A stretch of 64,000 nt of DNA from JBBSBL01 sp046330255 (GTDB taxonomy: Bacteria; Actinomycetota; Thermoleophilia; Solirubrobacterales; Solirubrobacteraceae), in the NCBI GenBank assembly GCA_046330255.1, contig JAXLTC010000001.1, positions 62,001 to 126,000 of the forward strand, written 5' to 3'. Shown piece after piece: positions 53,403-61,577 of the stretch (position 1 is the first letter of the stretch; each line of letters opens with the position of its first letter). The position numbers and the translations under genes are program-made. The notes below the pieces were generated by a model, which was not told the origin of the DNA, did no database searches, and saw nothing but the letters and a program-made list of their open reading frames with translations.

Positions 53403-54188
53403 TCAGGACACGGACAGATGTCCGCGCTCGTCCGCCGCCGCGTTCGGCTCGCGCTCCTGCTCGCCGAGCTGCGCCAGCTCGTGGCCCTGCGCCGCGAGCC
53501 GCACGGACGGCTCGTCGTCACCCAGCAGAACCTCGAACCGGTACCACGAGAGCTCCCAGGCGACGACGATCGAGACCTCGCCCGACGGACCGTCGAGCGC
53601 GCGCACGGCCACCTCGGGCGCGCCGAGGGTTCGCGCGACCCCCGAGATCGTGCGCGGATGCTCGGAGGCGTTGAAGCACTCGATCGCCGCCGCCACGCGC
53701 TGCTGCGAGCTCATGGGCACCGCTCGCACCGCGCGGCCGGGCCGCGCAGGGGCGGCGGCGGGGCGCGGCGGCTGGTGGCCGGCCACCGGCCCGGGCTCGT
53801 AGGCGACGGCCTCCGTCCCGGCAGTGTCCGGCAGCGAGGAGATCGCCTCGGTCTCGGCGGCGGCGGCGCCGGGGGTCGCGGGCGGGCCGAGCTCGAGCCC
53901 GGGCGCTGCGCCGCGGGCCGCGCCCGAGCCCTCGCCCGAGCGTCGGCCGCGCAGGCGCTCGACCAGACCGCGGCGTCGCTCGCTGCGCGCAGGCTGCGGG
54001 TCGGACTCCGGCACGTCGCCCTCGCGCACCCACCCTTCGCGCAGCGCGCGCGGCGCGCAGAGCTCGCACACGGCCCGCCTGACGCCGGCCTGGAGGAAGG
54101 TGTCGGCCTGCTCGCCCCGCAGCAGGCTCCGCCCGCACACGTCGCACACCTCGTGCACGTTCGCGGTCCGGATCTCTCGCGTGGCCAT
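53403..54188 (-). CDS. zinc-ribbon protein with Pro/Ala-rich linker, unknown function
   Basis: 261 residues. Residues 15-47 carry two CxxC pairs (CDVCGRSLLRG and CELCAPRA), a zinc ribbon. A low-complexity Ala/Pro/Gly linker of about 100 residues follows, then a folded C-terminal domain (AIECFNASEHPRTISGVART, VSIVVAWELSWYRFEVLL). Ribbon plus beta-rich tail suggests binding to DNA, RNA or a protein partner. Stands alone between the EF-G-like gene and the small gene at 53127. Confidence 0.65.
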   Translation of the reverse strand: MATREIRTANVHEVCDVCGRSLLRGEQADTFLQAGVRRAVCELCAPRALREGWVREGDVPESDPQPARSERRRGLVERLRGRRSGEGSGAARGAAPGLELGPPATPGAAAAETEAISSLPDTAGTEAVAYEPGPVAGHQPPRPAAAPARPGRAVRAVPMSSQQRVAAAIECFNASEHPRTISGVARTLGAPEVAVRALDGPSGEVSIVVAWELSWYRFEVLLGDDEPSVRLAAQGHELAQLGEQEREPNAAADERGHLSVS

Positions 54189-54238
54189 CGGCCGCGCGAG
54201 CGTAGCAGCGGCCGCGCCGGCCGCTGCAAGGCCTCGTT

Positions 54239-56302
54239 CTACGCGGCCGCGCCCTCCCGCGCGGCGGCGACCACCTTGTCGGCGAGGTGCGCGGGCACCT
54301 CCTCGTAGCGGGCGAACTCCATCGCGTACTCGCCCTGCCCGCCGGTCAGCGAGCGCAGGTCCGGTGCGTAGCTGAGCATCTCCGCCATCGGAACCTCGGC
54401 CTTGACCTCGGTCATCCCGCCGACCGGCTCCATGCCCAGCGGTCGCCCGCGACGGCTGTTGAGATCGCCGATCACGTCGCCGACCGCGGACTCCGGCACC
54501 GACAGCGTCACGACCATGATCGGCTCGAGCAGGACGGGCCCTGCGTCCCCCAGCGCCTCGCGCATGGCGTGCGAGGCCGCGATCTTGAACGCCATCTCAG
54601 AGGAGTCGACGGTGTGGTAGGAGCCGTCGTAGAGGCGCACCTTCACGTCCTTCACGGGATAGCCGGCGACGACGCCCTCCTGCATCGCTTCCCGCACGCC
54701 CTTCTCGACCGCCGGGATGAAGCCGCTCGGGATCACGCCGCCCTTGATGGCGTTCTGGAACTCGAACCCCTCGCCGGCGGCGAGCGGCTCGATCTCGATG
54801 CGGCAGTCGCCGAACTGGCCGCGCCCGCCCGTCTGCTTCTTGTGGCGCCCGTGGGCCTTCGCCGAGCGCCGGATCGTCTCCTGGTAGGGAACGCGCGGGG
54901 GCTTGAGGTTGACCTCGGCGCCGAAGCGTGAGCGCAGGCGCTCCACGACGACCTCGACGTGGACCTGCGACAGGCCGGCGACGATCTGCTCGCCCGTCTG
55001 CGGATCGCGGTGCAGGTCGATCGTGGGGTCCTCCTCCTGCAGGCGTCGCAGCGCGGTGAAGACCTTGTCCTCGTCGCCCTTGCTGCGCGGCTCGATCGCG
55101 AACGCCATGACCGGCGAGGGCACCGCGATCTGCGGCATCTCGATCGGCGCCTCGCGCGCGGCGAGCCAGTCGCCCGCACGCGTCTCCTTGAGCTTCGCCA
55201 CCGCCCCGAGGTCCCCCGGCCCGAACTCGTCGACGTGCGTCGTCTCGCGACCGCTGAACGAGAGCAGCTGCCCGATGCGTTCCTTCGCGTGCGCCCGCGT
55301 GTTGAGCAGGTGGCTGTCGTGGGCGACGACGCCCTGGTAGACGCGGAACAGGTTGATACGCCCGGCGAACGGGTCGGCCCGGGTCTTGAAGACATAGGCG
55401 TACGCGTCGGCGTCCTCGACGGGCTCGAGGGTGATCCCGCCCACCTCGAGTCCGCCGTGCTTCACGGGCGAGGGCAGGTCCTCGACGATCGCGTCGAGCA
55501 GCCTGTTGGTCGCGAGGTGCCGGGTCGCCACGCCGCAGGTCACGGGGAAGATCCCGCCGTGGTTGGTGCCGTCCTTGAGCGCATCGACGATCTCCCCGTG
55601 AGAGATCTCCTCGCCCTCCAGGTAGCGCTCCATCAGCGCGTCCGAGTTCTCCGCTACCTCGTCCATCAGCTTCTCGCGGTACTCCTGCGCCAGCTCGGCG
55701 AGGTCGTCCGGTATCGGGATCTCGGCGCAGTTCTCGCGCTCGTCGCCCTCGTAGGCGTAGGCCTTCATGTCGACGAGGTCCACGACGCCGCGGACGTCGT
55801 GCTCGGCTCCGATCGGGATCTCGGTGGCGACCGCGTGAGGACCGAACGCGGCCTTCAGGCCCTCGAGCGTCCGGAAGAAGTCGGCGCGTTCCCGATCGAG
55901 CATGTTCACGAACACGAGCCGCGCGAGGTCCAGCTCGGCGGCGCGCTGCCAGAGCCGGGTGGTCGAGACCTCGACGCCCATCACGGCGTTGACGACGAAG
56001 ACGGCCGCCTCGCAGACGCGCAGGGCACCGAGCGCGTCCGCGACGAAGCTCGGGTCGCCCGGGGTGTCGATCAGGTTGACCTTGCGCTCCTGCCACTCGA
56101 ACGTCGTCACGGTCGCCGAGATCGACATCTGCCGGGCCTGCTCGTCCTCGTCGGCGTCGGAGACCGTGGTGCCGTCGACGACGCTGCCGAGGCGGTTGAC
56201 CGCCCCGGCCTCGAACAGCAGCGCCTCGTGCAGGGAGGTCTTGCCGGAGCCGCGATGGCCCACCAGGGCCACGTTGCGGATCCGATCGGCGGATTTGTGC
56301 AT
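54239..56302 (-). CDS. EF-G-like translational GTPase (EF-G2/FusA2 type)
   Basis: 687 residues, all five EF-G domains. P loop GHRGSGKT, switch II DTPGDPSF, G4-like NMLDRER, then SRRGRPLGMEPVGG in domain V. The canonical EF-G switch II is DTPGHVDF; here the catalytic His is replaced by Asp, and NKxD is NMLD. The paralogue may therefore hydrolyse GTP slowly or act in ribosome recycling or stress, as other EF-G2 proteins do. The strong ribosome site (GAAGGAGAG) before the ATG is locked in a hairpin, annotated separately. Confidence 0.9.
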   Translation of the reverse strand: MHKSADRIRNVALVGHRGSGKTSLHEALLFEAGAVNRLGSVVDGTTVSDADEDEQARQMSISATVTTFEWQERKVNLIDTPGDPSFVADALGALRVCEAAVFVVNAVMGVEVSTTRLWQRAAELDLARLVFVNMLDRERADFFRTLEGLKAAFGPHAVATEIPIGAEHDVRGVVDLVDMKAYAYEGDERENCAEIPIPDDLAELAQEYREKLMDEVAENSDALMERYLEGEEISHGEIVDALKDGTNHGGIFPVTCGVATRHLATNRLLDAIVEDLPSPVKHGGLEVGGITLEPVEDADAYAYVFKTRADPFAGRINLFRVYQGVVAHDSHLLNTRAHAKERIGQLLSFSGRETTHVDEFGPGDLGAVAKLKETRAGDWLAAREAPIEMPQIAVPSPVMAFAIEPRSKGDEDKVFTALRRLQEEDPTIDLHRDPQTGEQIVAGLSQVHVEVVVERLRSRFGAEVNLKPPRVPYQETIRRSAKAHGRHKKQTGGRGQFGDCRIEIEPLAAGEGFEFQNAIKGGVIPSGFIPAVEKGVREAMQEGVVAGYPVKDVKVRLYDGSYHTVDSSEMAFKIAASHAMREALGDAGPVLLEPIMVVTLSVPESAVGDVIGDLNSRRGRPLGMEPVGGMTEVKAEVPMAEMLSYAPDLRSLTGGQGEYAMEFARYEEVPAHLADKVVAAAREGAAA

Positions 56303-56306
56303 CGAG

Positions 56307-56334
56307 CGGCTCTCCTTCCCTCGCTGGAGAGCCG
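56307..56334 (-). promoter_or_regulatory. hairpin covering the ribosome-binding site of the EF-G-like gene
   Basis: CGGCTCTCC (56307-56315) and GGAGAGCCG (56326-56334) pair perfectly over 9 bases around a 10-base loop. On the minus strand the downstream arm (GGAGAGCCG) contains the Shine-Dalgarno GGAG and ends 4 bases before the ATG. In the folded form the ribosome cannot reach it, so translation may be switched. Confidence 0.55.
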
Positions 56335-56357
56335 AGCCTAGCGCGACGCGGGAAAGC

Positions 56358-56391
56358 GGCGGCGGCCCGAAACCGGAACCGGGCCGCCGCC
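56358..56391. terminator. 12-base GC-rich hairpin upstream of the EF-G-like gene
   Basis: GGCGGCGGCCCG (56358-56369) pairs without mismatch with CGGGCCGCCGCC (56380-56391). The 10-base loop is AAACCGGAAC. On the minus strand it is followed by GCTTTCCC, so it may terminate or attenuate transcription entering the EF-G-like leader. Confidence 0.5.
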
Positions 56392-56427
56392 CTCCTCCCG
56401 CCTGCCGCGACCAGACGGTCAGGACGC

Positions 56428-56663
56428 TCCTTCAAGGCCGGCAGGGCGGAGGCCGTCGCGGCCTCCGACGAGGCCACCTGGCGCCTGATGCGGACCCTGT
56501 TCGCCGGGACCGCGCACGTGATGGGGGCGACGAGCACGATCGCCACCGCCTATCGCATGGTGCTGACCCCGCGAACCGGGACGGAGGCGCTCGGTGCGCG
56601 GCGTGCGCGCCGCGCGGCTAGAGCCCGTGGTGCGGCCAGTCGAGCTCTCGCCGGCCGGCCTTG
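56428..56663 (+). other. possible gene remnant between the EF-G-like and enoyl-CoA hydratase genes
   Basis: In this frame the third codon positions are almost all G or C and the translation looks protein-like: SFKAGRAEAVAASDEATWRL, then FAGTAHVMGATSTIATAYRM. No good start codon is in frame before it; the first ATG is at 56487, giving a 58-residue product that overlaps the 3' end of the opposite gene. It is either a small gene with a poor start or a remnant. Nothing else is seen in this 225-base gap. Confidence 0.25.
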
Positions 56664-57442
56664 AACGCGGCCGCGCCGAGCGTGTGCGGGTCGCGGCGCA
56701 TGAACATCGAGACGATCATCTCCGCCTCGATCCGCAGCCGGTCCTCGAGCGTTCGCCCGACGCCGCGCATCAGCGTCTCCTTGTCCGTGCGGATCGCGCC
56801 CTGCGGCAGCGCCGCGATCTCGCGGGCGAGCTCGAGCGAGCGCTCCAGCGCCGCTCCTCGGGGGACGATTTCGTGCGCGAGCCCGATCCGCTCCGCCTCC
56901 CGGGCGCTCACGCGGCGCCCGGTGATGATCATCTCCATCGCGCGCGAGAAGCCGACGGCCAGCGGGAGACGCGCCGTCATGCCGTCGCCCGCGACGATGT
57001 TCCAGCGCCGCTCGGTCGCGCCGAACTCGGCGTTCTCGGCGGCGATCCGGATGTCGGCGAGCAGCGCCGTCTCCAGACCCGCCGCGAACGCGTACCCGTT
57101 GACGGCGGCGATCACCGGCTTGAACACGTCGACGCGGCGGGTGTAGCCGCACTCGCCGGGCGAGCTGTGCAGCTCGCGCCGGAAGCGGTCCCAGTCCCCG
57201 AGCTCCGTCGCGTCGGCGGCGTCCTGGAGGTCCCATCCCGCGCAGAACGTGGTCTCCCCCGCGCCGGTGAGCACGAGCACGAACGCCTCGTCGTCGTCGC
57301 GGAATCGCTGCCACGCTGCGTGCAGCTCCCGGTTCATCGTGCGGTTCACCGCGTTGTGCTGCTCGGGGCGGTCGTAGGTGAGCACGACCACCCGGTCCTG
57401 CTGCTCGTAGCGCAGCGTCTCGTAGCCCCCCGGGCCGGTCAT
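56618..57442 (-). CDS. enoyl-CoA hydratase/isomerase family protein
   Basis: 274 residues. Crotonase fold with YDRPEQHNAVNRTMNREL, ETTFCAGWDLQDA, VNGYAFAAGLETALLADIRI and ERIGLAHEIVP. The oxyanion-hole segments are clear. The first Glu position (GLE) is present, while the second region reads FGATERRWN instead of the usual FGxPExxLG, so hydratase activity is uncertain. Starts with ATG directly after the sigma factor stop (no gap). Confidence 0.88.
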   Translation of the reverse strand: MTGPGGYETLRYEQQDRVVVLTYDRPEQHNAVNRTMNRELHAAWQRFRDDDEAFVLVLTGAGETTFCAGWDLQDAADATELGDWDRFRRELHSSPGECGYTRRVDVFKPVIAAVNGYAFAAGLETALLADIRIAAENAEFGATERRWNIVAGDGMTARLPLAVGFSRAMEMIITGRRVSAREAERIGLAHEIVPRGAALERSLELAREIAALPQGAIRTDKETLMRGVGRTLEDRLRIEAEMIVSMFMRRDPHTLGAAAFKAGRRELDWPHHGL

Positions 57443-58219
57443 CTACACCAGCTCGTCGCTGTCACCCGCCAGCTTGGAACGAAGACGCAGCACGGCCTTG
57501 GTGTGCAGCTGCGAGACACGGGACTCGGTCACGCCGAGCACCTCGCCGATCTCGCGAAGCGTCAGGTTCTCGTAGTAGTACAGCGCGATCACGAGCTTCT
57601 CGCGCTCGGGCAGCCGCGCGATCGCATCTGCGACGCGATCCTTGAGCTCGCCGACGTCGACGAGCCGCTCCGGGTCAGGGGCATCGTGGTCCTGGATCGT
57701 GTCCAGCAGGGAAACCTGATCCCCGCTCGAGTCCGACATCGTCCACAGCTCGTCCAGCGCCGCGACCGTCGAGTTGGAGATCTGCAGCAGCGCCTCCTGG
57801 AACTCCTCCGCGCTCATGCCCAGCTCGCCGGCCATCTCCTCGTCGGTCGGCACGCGCTGGAGGCGGTGCTCGAGCTTCGCGTTGACGCGCTCGATCTCGC
57901 GCGCGCGGGCGCGCACGGAGCGCGGGACCCAGTCGAGCGAGCGCAGCTCGTCGATGATCGCCCCGCGGATCCGGGGGATCGCGTAGGTCTCGAACTTGAT
58001 CTCGCGATCGGTGTCGAAGCGCTCGATCGCCGACATCAGGCCGATCAGGCCGTAGGAGATCAGGTCGGCCTCCTCGACGTGCGACGGGAGGCCCGACGCC
58101 ATGCGGCCGGCCACGTACTTCACTAGCGGCGAGTAAGCCACCACCAGACGCTCGCGCGCCCGGTCGTCCCCCGACTCGCGGTAGCGGCGCCAGAGGTCCT
58201 TCAGCTCGATCGCCTTCAC
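57443..58219 (-). CDS. RNA polymerase sigma factor of the WhiG/FliA type
   Basis: 258 residues from the GTG 58217-58219 (VKAIELKDLWRRYRES). Region 2 (LVVAYSPLVKYVAGRMASGL, LISYGLIGLMSAIERFD, KFETYAIPRIRGAIIDELRS), region 3 and region 4 (LPEREKLVIALYYYENLTLR, EIGEVLGVTESRVSQLHTKA) are all complete. Group 3 sigma factor; the match to WhiG/FliA is close, but whether it controls motility or development in this organism cannot be told. It lies 22 bases after xerD in the same direction. Confidence 0.93.
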   Translation of the reverse strand: MKAIELKDLWRRYRESGDDRARERLVVAYSPLVKYVAGRMASGLPSHVEEADLISYGLIGLMSAIERFDTDREIKFETYAIPRIRGAIIDELRSLDWVPRSVRARAREIERVNAKLEHRLQRVPTDEEMAGELGMSAEEFQEALLQISNSTVAALDELWTMSDSSGDQVSLLDTIQDHDAPDPERLVDVGELKDRVADAIARLPEREKLVIALYYYENLTLREIGEVLGVTESRVSQLHTKAVLRLRSKLAGDSDELV

Positions 58220-58241
58220 GTTCGTTTCCAGCGGTCCCTCC

Positions 58242-59168
58242 CTACGCCCGCGGATGGCTCCGGGCATACGCGGATCTGAGCCGCGCGGACTCTACCCGAG
58301 TGTAGACCTGGGTCGTTGAGATGCTCGCGTGCCCGAGCAGCTCCTGGATCGATCGGAGGTCGGCCCCGCCCTCGAGCAGGTGGGTGGCGAAGGAGTGCCG
58401 CAGAGCGTGCGGGTGGACGCCTCCGCGCACGGCCGCGCGGCGCGCCCAGCCGCGCAACCGGCGCCTGACGTCGGAGGTGGAGAGCCGCCTCCCGGAGCGC
58501 GAGAGGAACAGCGCGCGCTCGCCGGGTCCGTCCTGGAGGGCGGGGCGGCCGCTCGCGAGCCAGCGCTCGAGCGCCGCGCGCGCGTGCTCGCCGACGGGCA
58601 CCAGGCGGGTGCGCCCACCCTTGCCCTCTACCCTCACCCGCTCCGCGTCGAAGTCGAGCGAGCCGACGTCGAGCGAGACGATCTCCTGCGCCCGCAGCCC
58701 GCTCGCGTAGGCGAGCTCGAACAGCGCGCGGTCGCGCACCTCGAGCGGGGTCGTCGCGGGGATCCCGTCGAGCAGCGCGGCAACCTCGCCGGGCTTCAGC
58801 ACGCGCGGCAGGCGCTCGGCCCGTCGCGGCGAGGCGAGCAGCTCCGCCGGGTTCTGCTCGGCCGCCCCCTCCTCGACCAGCACCCGGAAGAACGCGCGCT
58901 GGGAGGCGAGCTTTCGCGCGACCGTGGCGGGGGCGAGGCCGCGCTCGGAGAGCGATGCGGCGTGACGGCGCAGCATGCGCGGGGTGATCGTCGCGGGCTC
59001 GGCGCCGGCGGCGGTCGCCCACAGCGCCAGCTCACGGAGATCGAGCGCGTACGCCCGGCGAGTCTTCTCCGCCGCGCCGCGACGGAGGAGGTCGCGCGCG
59101 AAGGCGTCGAGAGCGGTCGCCCACGCCGCGCTAGGCTCGCCGGGGGTGGGGTCGTTCTTCATCGACAC
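58242..59168 (-). CDS. xerD: tyrosine recombinase, XerD type
   Basis: 308 residues. N-terminal SAM-like core-binding domain, then the catalytic set: Arg 159 (ASGLRAQEI), Lys 183 (EGKGGRTR), His 254 and Arg 257 (HPHALRHSF), His 280 (LGHASIS) and Tyr 289 (TTQVYTRV). Complete and of normal XerC/XerD length, so it probably resolves chromosome dimers. GTG at 59168 or ATG at 59162 can start it. Its 5' end overlaps that of the plus-strand gene at 59146. Confidence 0.92.
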   Translation of the reverse strand: MSMKNDPTPGEPSAAWATALDAFARDLLRRGAAEKTRRAYALDLRELALWATAAGAEPATITPRMLRRHAASLSERGLAPATVARKLASQRAFFRVLVEEGAAEQNPAELLASPRRAERLPRVLKPGEVAALLDGIPATTPLEVRDRALFELAYASGLRAQEIVSLDVGSLDFDAERVRVEGKGGRTRLVPVGEHARAALERWLASGRPALQDGPGERALFLSRSGRRLSTSDVRRRLRGWARRAAVRGGVHPHALRHSFATHLLEGGADLRSIQELLGHASISTTQVYTRVESARLRSAYARSHPRA

Positions 59169-59481
59169 GGCGACGGGCGCGATCGCGACTCAGGACCAGC
59201 TCGCGCGCGCGGGCATCGCCCCGGAGGGCGAGCAGCCGCCCCGGCCGTGGCTGAGGATCCAGGGCACCGGCGACGCCTCGACCCTGTGGTACGCGGTGCT
59301 GCGGAGGCGGGAGCGGGGCGTGCACATCGGCGCTCTCACGATTCGACACGGAGCCCACCATGCCTCTTTGCTGGCCGCCGGCTGGGAGGAGGTGGAGCCC
59401 GGCGACATCGGCGCCGGGCTCGCGGGCCATCGCGGCCGCGGCGAGGTCAGCCCGTCGCCGTGGACGGGCGACGGGCGTTAG
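59146..59481 (+). CDS. small protein of unknown function, 5' overlap with xerD
   Basis: 111 residues from a GTG at 59146. Segments GSFFIDTATGAIATQDQLAR and DASTLWYAVLRRRERGVHIG, then LLAAGWEEVEPGDIGAGL. GC3 is high through the frame. If the start is right, the first 23 bases overlap xerD's first codons on the other strand. The 3' end overlaps the glycosyltransferase gene by 35 bases, so its limits need checking. No family recognised. Confidence 0.55.
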   Translation: MGSFFIDTATGAIATQDQLARAGIAPEGEQPPRPWLRIQGTGDASTLWYAVLRRRERGVHIGALTIRHGAHHASLLAAGWEEVEPGDIGAGLAGHRGRGEVSPSPWTGDGR

Positions 59482-60763
59482 GCCCGGGGCGGGCGGGCTC
59501 CGGGCGGCCGTCGGCCGCGAGCTCCTCGAGCACGTCCGCCGCCCGGTCCTCGCGCAGCTCTGAGGCGATCGTGCGCGCCGCGCGGCCCGCGGCCTCGCGG
59601 TGGGCGGGCTCCTCGAGCACCCGCCGCACCGCCGCGGCGATCCGCGGCGGGCGCGCGCCGCTGCGCACGGTCACCGCGGCGCCGATCCGCGCGGCGCGCG
59701 CCGCCAGCTCGTTCTGATCGCGCCCGAACGGCATCGCCACGAACGGCACCCCGGCGGCGAGCGCCTTGACGAGGGTGCCGTGTCCGGCGTGGGTGATCAT
59801 GGCCGCGGCGCGCGGCAGGAGCTCGGCGTGCGGCGCCGCGGGCACGACGGCCACGTTCGGCGGCGCGGCGACGCTCGCCGGGTCCAGCGCGGGGCCGGTG
59901 GTGATGAGCCCGCGCACCGGGAGCGTCCCGAGCGCGTCGGCGATGCGCTGCGTCGCCGACGCGTGGTCCTGGAACGTCGTGGTCAGCCCGACGAGCACGA
60001 GCGGCGCCTCGCCCGCCGGGAGCGCGACCGGCTCCGTCGCCCAGGCGGGGTCCTCGAGCCGCGCTCCGGTGACATGGACGTGGGGCGGCGGCGCGAACCC
60101 CGGATAGGCGAGCGCCATCGTGCTGAGGACGATCACGCGGTCGACATCGGCCATCTGGGCCTCGATGTGGCGCACGGGCGCCAGCCCGTGGGCGGCGCGC
60201 GCCGCATTGACCGCGGGCCGTCCGCGATCCCACAGCCGCTCGCTGATCGCCCATGCCGCGCGTTCGCGCACGCGGCCGATGGCGCCGGACGCGGGCGGGA
60301 GGCCGAGCCCGAAGGGCGGCTCTCCCCAGTGCCGCAGCGAGAGCCAGGTGGCGGAGAGGATCGCGCATGGCACGCCCGCCCCGCGCGCGCCGATCATCGT
60401 CCCGAACGTCAGCATCTCCCCCGCCGCCGCGTCCGCGGGCTCGCGCTCCAACTCGGCGCGGACGTCGTCGGCGTAGGCCATCGCCGGGCCGCACATGTAG
60501 CCCTCGATCGAGCGGGCCATGCTGCCCATGGGCGTGCGGGCCTCCCAGTCGCGCGCGAGGTCGCTCTCCGGGTCGTGGTCGAGGCGGTGCGGAGCGGTCG
60601 TCCACGGGACGAAGCGCGCGCCGGCCGCGCGGACGTCGGGCTCGAGCACGGGGTCCGCGAGCACGCGAACGTCGTGCCCGCGGTCGAGCAGCGCGCGGGT
60701 GACCGACATCGTCGGCGGGACGTTCCCGCCGCCGGCGGCGAGCGCGATCAGGAAGCTGCTCAC
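59447..60763 (-). CDS. GT1-family glycosyltransferase (MGT/UGT type)
   Basis: 438 residues, GTG start overlapping the TetR stop (GTGA). N-terminal Rossmann half (FLIALAAGGGNVPPTMSVTR, HDVRVLADPVLEPD) and the nucleotide-sugar-binding half: NVAVVPAAPHAELLPRAAAM, then ITHAGHGTLVKALAAGVPFV and AMPFGRDQNELAARA. The DQN triplet is the sugar-nucleotide site of macrolide-type GTs. Regulated by the adjacent TetR protein. Acceptor unknown; a xenobiotic or antibiotic is possible. Confidence 0.9.
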   Translation of the reverse strand: MSSFLIALAAGGGNVPPTMSVTRALLDRGHDVRVLADPVLEPDVRAAGARFVPWTTAPHRLDHDPESDLARDWEARTPMGSMARSIEGYMCGPAMAYADDVRAELEREPADAAAGEMLTFGTMIGARGAGVPCAILSATWLSLRHWGEPPFGLGLPPASGAIGRVRERAAWAISERLWDRGRPAVNAARAAHGLAPVRHIEAQMADVDRVIVLSTMALAYPGFAPPPHVHVTGARLEDPAWATEPVALPAGEAPLVLVGLTTTFQDHASATQRIADALGTLPVRGLITTGPALDPASVAAPPNVAVVPAAPHAELLPRAAAMITHAGHGTLVKALAAGVPFVAMPFGRDQNELAARAARIGAAVTVRSGARPPRIAAAVRRVLEEPAHREAAGRAARTIASELREDRAADVLEELAADGRPEPARPGPNARRPSTATG

Positions 60764-61419
60764 CCGGGCCGCTCCGGCCCGGCGCCGGTGATGGCGGTGA
60801 CCATCGCGAGCAGGTTCCTGGTGGTCGCCGGACGCGAGAGGCCCCCGTCACGGCGCAGCCGCTGCCAGGCGTAGACATCCGTGGAGACGAGCAGCTGGGC
60901 GACGCGGTCCGACCGCGCGCGGCCGCCCGGCGGCAGGTGCGGCCCGAACGCGCGCGTCACCCATCGACGGTGGGCCGCGCGGCCCCTGTCGAGGACCGGC
61001 TCGAGCTCGGGCAGGCGGTGCTCGAGGGCCAGGACCCGGACGACGACGTCCCCGCTGCGCTCGTAGTCGGCGACGAGCGCCCCCACGGCGCCCGGGAGGT
61101 CGCCGGGCTCCACGGTGTCGCGGGCGGCGCCGATCTCCGCGCTGAAGCGCTCGCGCCCCCAGGCGGCGACGAGCCCCAGCTTGCCGCCGAAGTGGTTGGT
61201 GAGCGTCGGGCTGCTGACGCCGGCGGCGCGCGCCAACTCGGCGAGCGTGAGCTCGTCGTACCAGCGCGTGCGCATGGCGTCGCCGACGGCATCGAGGATG
61301 CGCTCGCGGGTTGCCGCCATCGAGGCGGCGCGCGCCCCGAGACGGTAGGGCCGGCGCGGACGGGAGAGCTCGGCGCGGCGGCCCTCGCGGCCCGGCTCCG
61401 TTTTCATTTGCGTTGGCAC
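60760..61419 (-). CDS. TetR-family transcriptional regulator
   Basis: 219 residues from the GTG 61417-61419, or 215 from the ATG at 61405-61407. Helix-turn-helix near residues 38-80: RERILDAVGDAMRTRWYDEL, LAELARAAGVSSPTLTNHFG. The rest is a ligand-binding helical domain. First gene of a two-gene operon with the glycosyltransferase, so it is probably its local repressor. A 14-base palindrome covers the upstream start. Confidence 0.9.
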   Translation of the reverse strand: MPTQMKTEPGREGRRAELSRPRRPYRLGARAASMAATRERILDAVGDAMRTRWYDELTLAELARAAGVSSPTLTNHFGGKLGLVAAWGRERFSAEIGAARDTVEPGDLPGAVGALVADYERSGDVVVRVLALEHRLPELEPVLDRGRAAHRRWVTRAFGPHLPPGGRARSDRVAQLLVSTDVYAWQRLRRDGGLSRPATTRNLLAMVTAITGAGPERPG

Positions 61420-61426
61420 AGGCCAA
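61413..61426. promoter_or_regulatory. possible operator of the TetR gene
   Basis: TTGGC ACAG GCCAA, arms of 5 bases, covers the GTG start at 61417-61419 and lies upstream of the ATG at 61407. It is next to the AT-rich AAATATATG (61425-61433), rare in this GC-rich sequence, which may be a -10 region. TetR proteins often bind such palindromes over their own promoter; only a guess here. Confidence 0.3.
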
Positions 61427-61459
61427 ATATATGCGCTGTGTCAAGAACGTCCCGCCCAG

Positions 61460-61503
61460 CCCGTCCCGGGCCATGCCCGCGGATGGGAATCAGCCGGGAC
61501 GCG
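61460..61503 (-). repeat. intergenic palindromic element, copy 4 (most diverged)
   Basis: CCCGTCCCGGGC (61460-61471) pairs with GCCGGGACGCG (61493-61503) with one bulge and one mismatch; inner CCC/GGG (61476-61478 with 61485-61487). The loop on the minus strand reads ATCCGC where other copies have TCCTGC. Lies between the TetR start and the L,D-transpeptidase stop. Confidence 0.55.
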
Positions 61504-61577
61504 CTGAATCCGCGACCGCCGGTCCCTTCGATGCGCCGTTCAGCCCGCCCGCCGCCAGAACTCGGGTCTGGGGCGCG

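Noticed and set aside
58242..59168. XerD-type recombinase as a mobile-element integrase
   Set aside because: Length and motifs match a chromosomal XerD, and neighbours are housekeeping genes with no attachment-site repeats.
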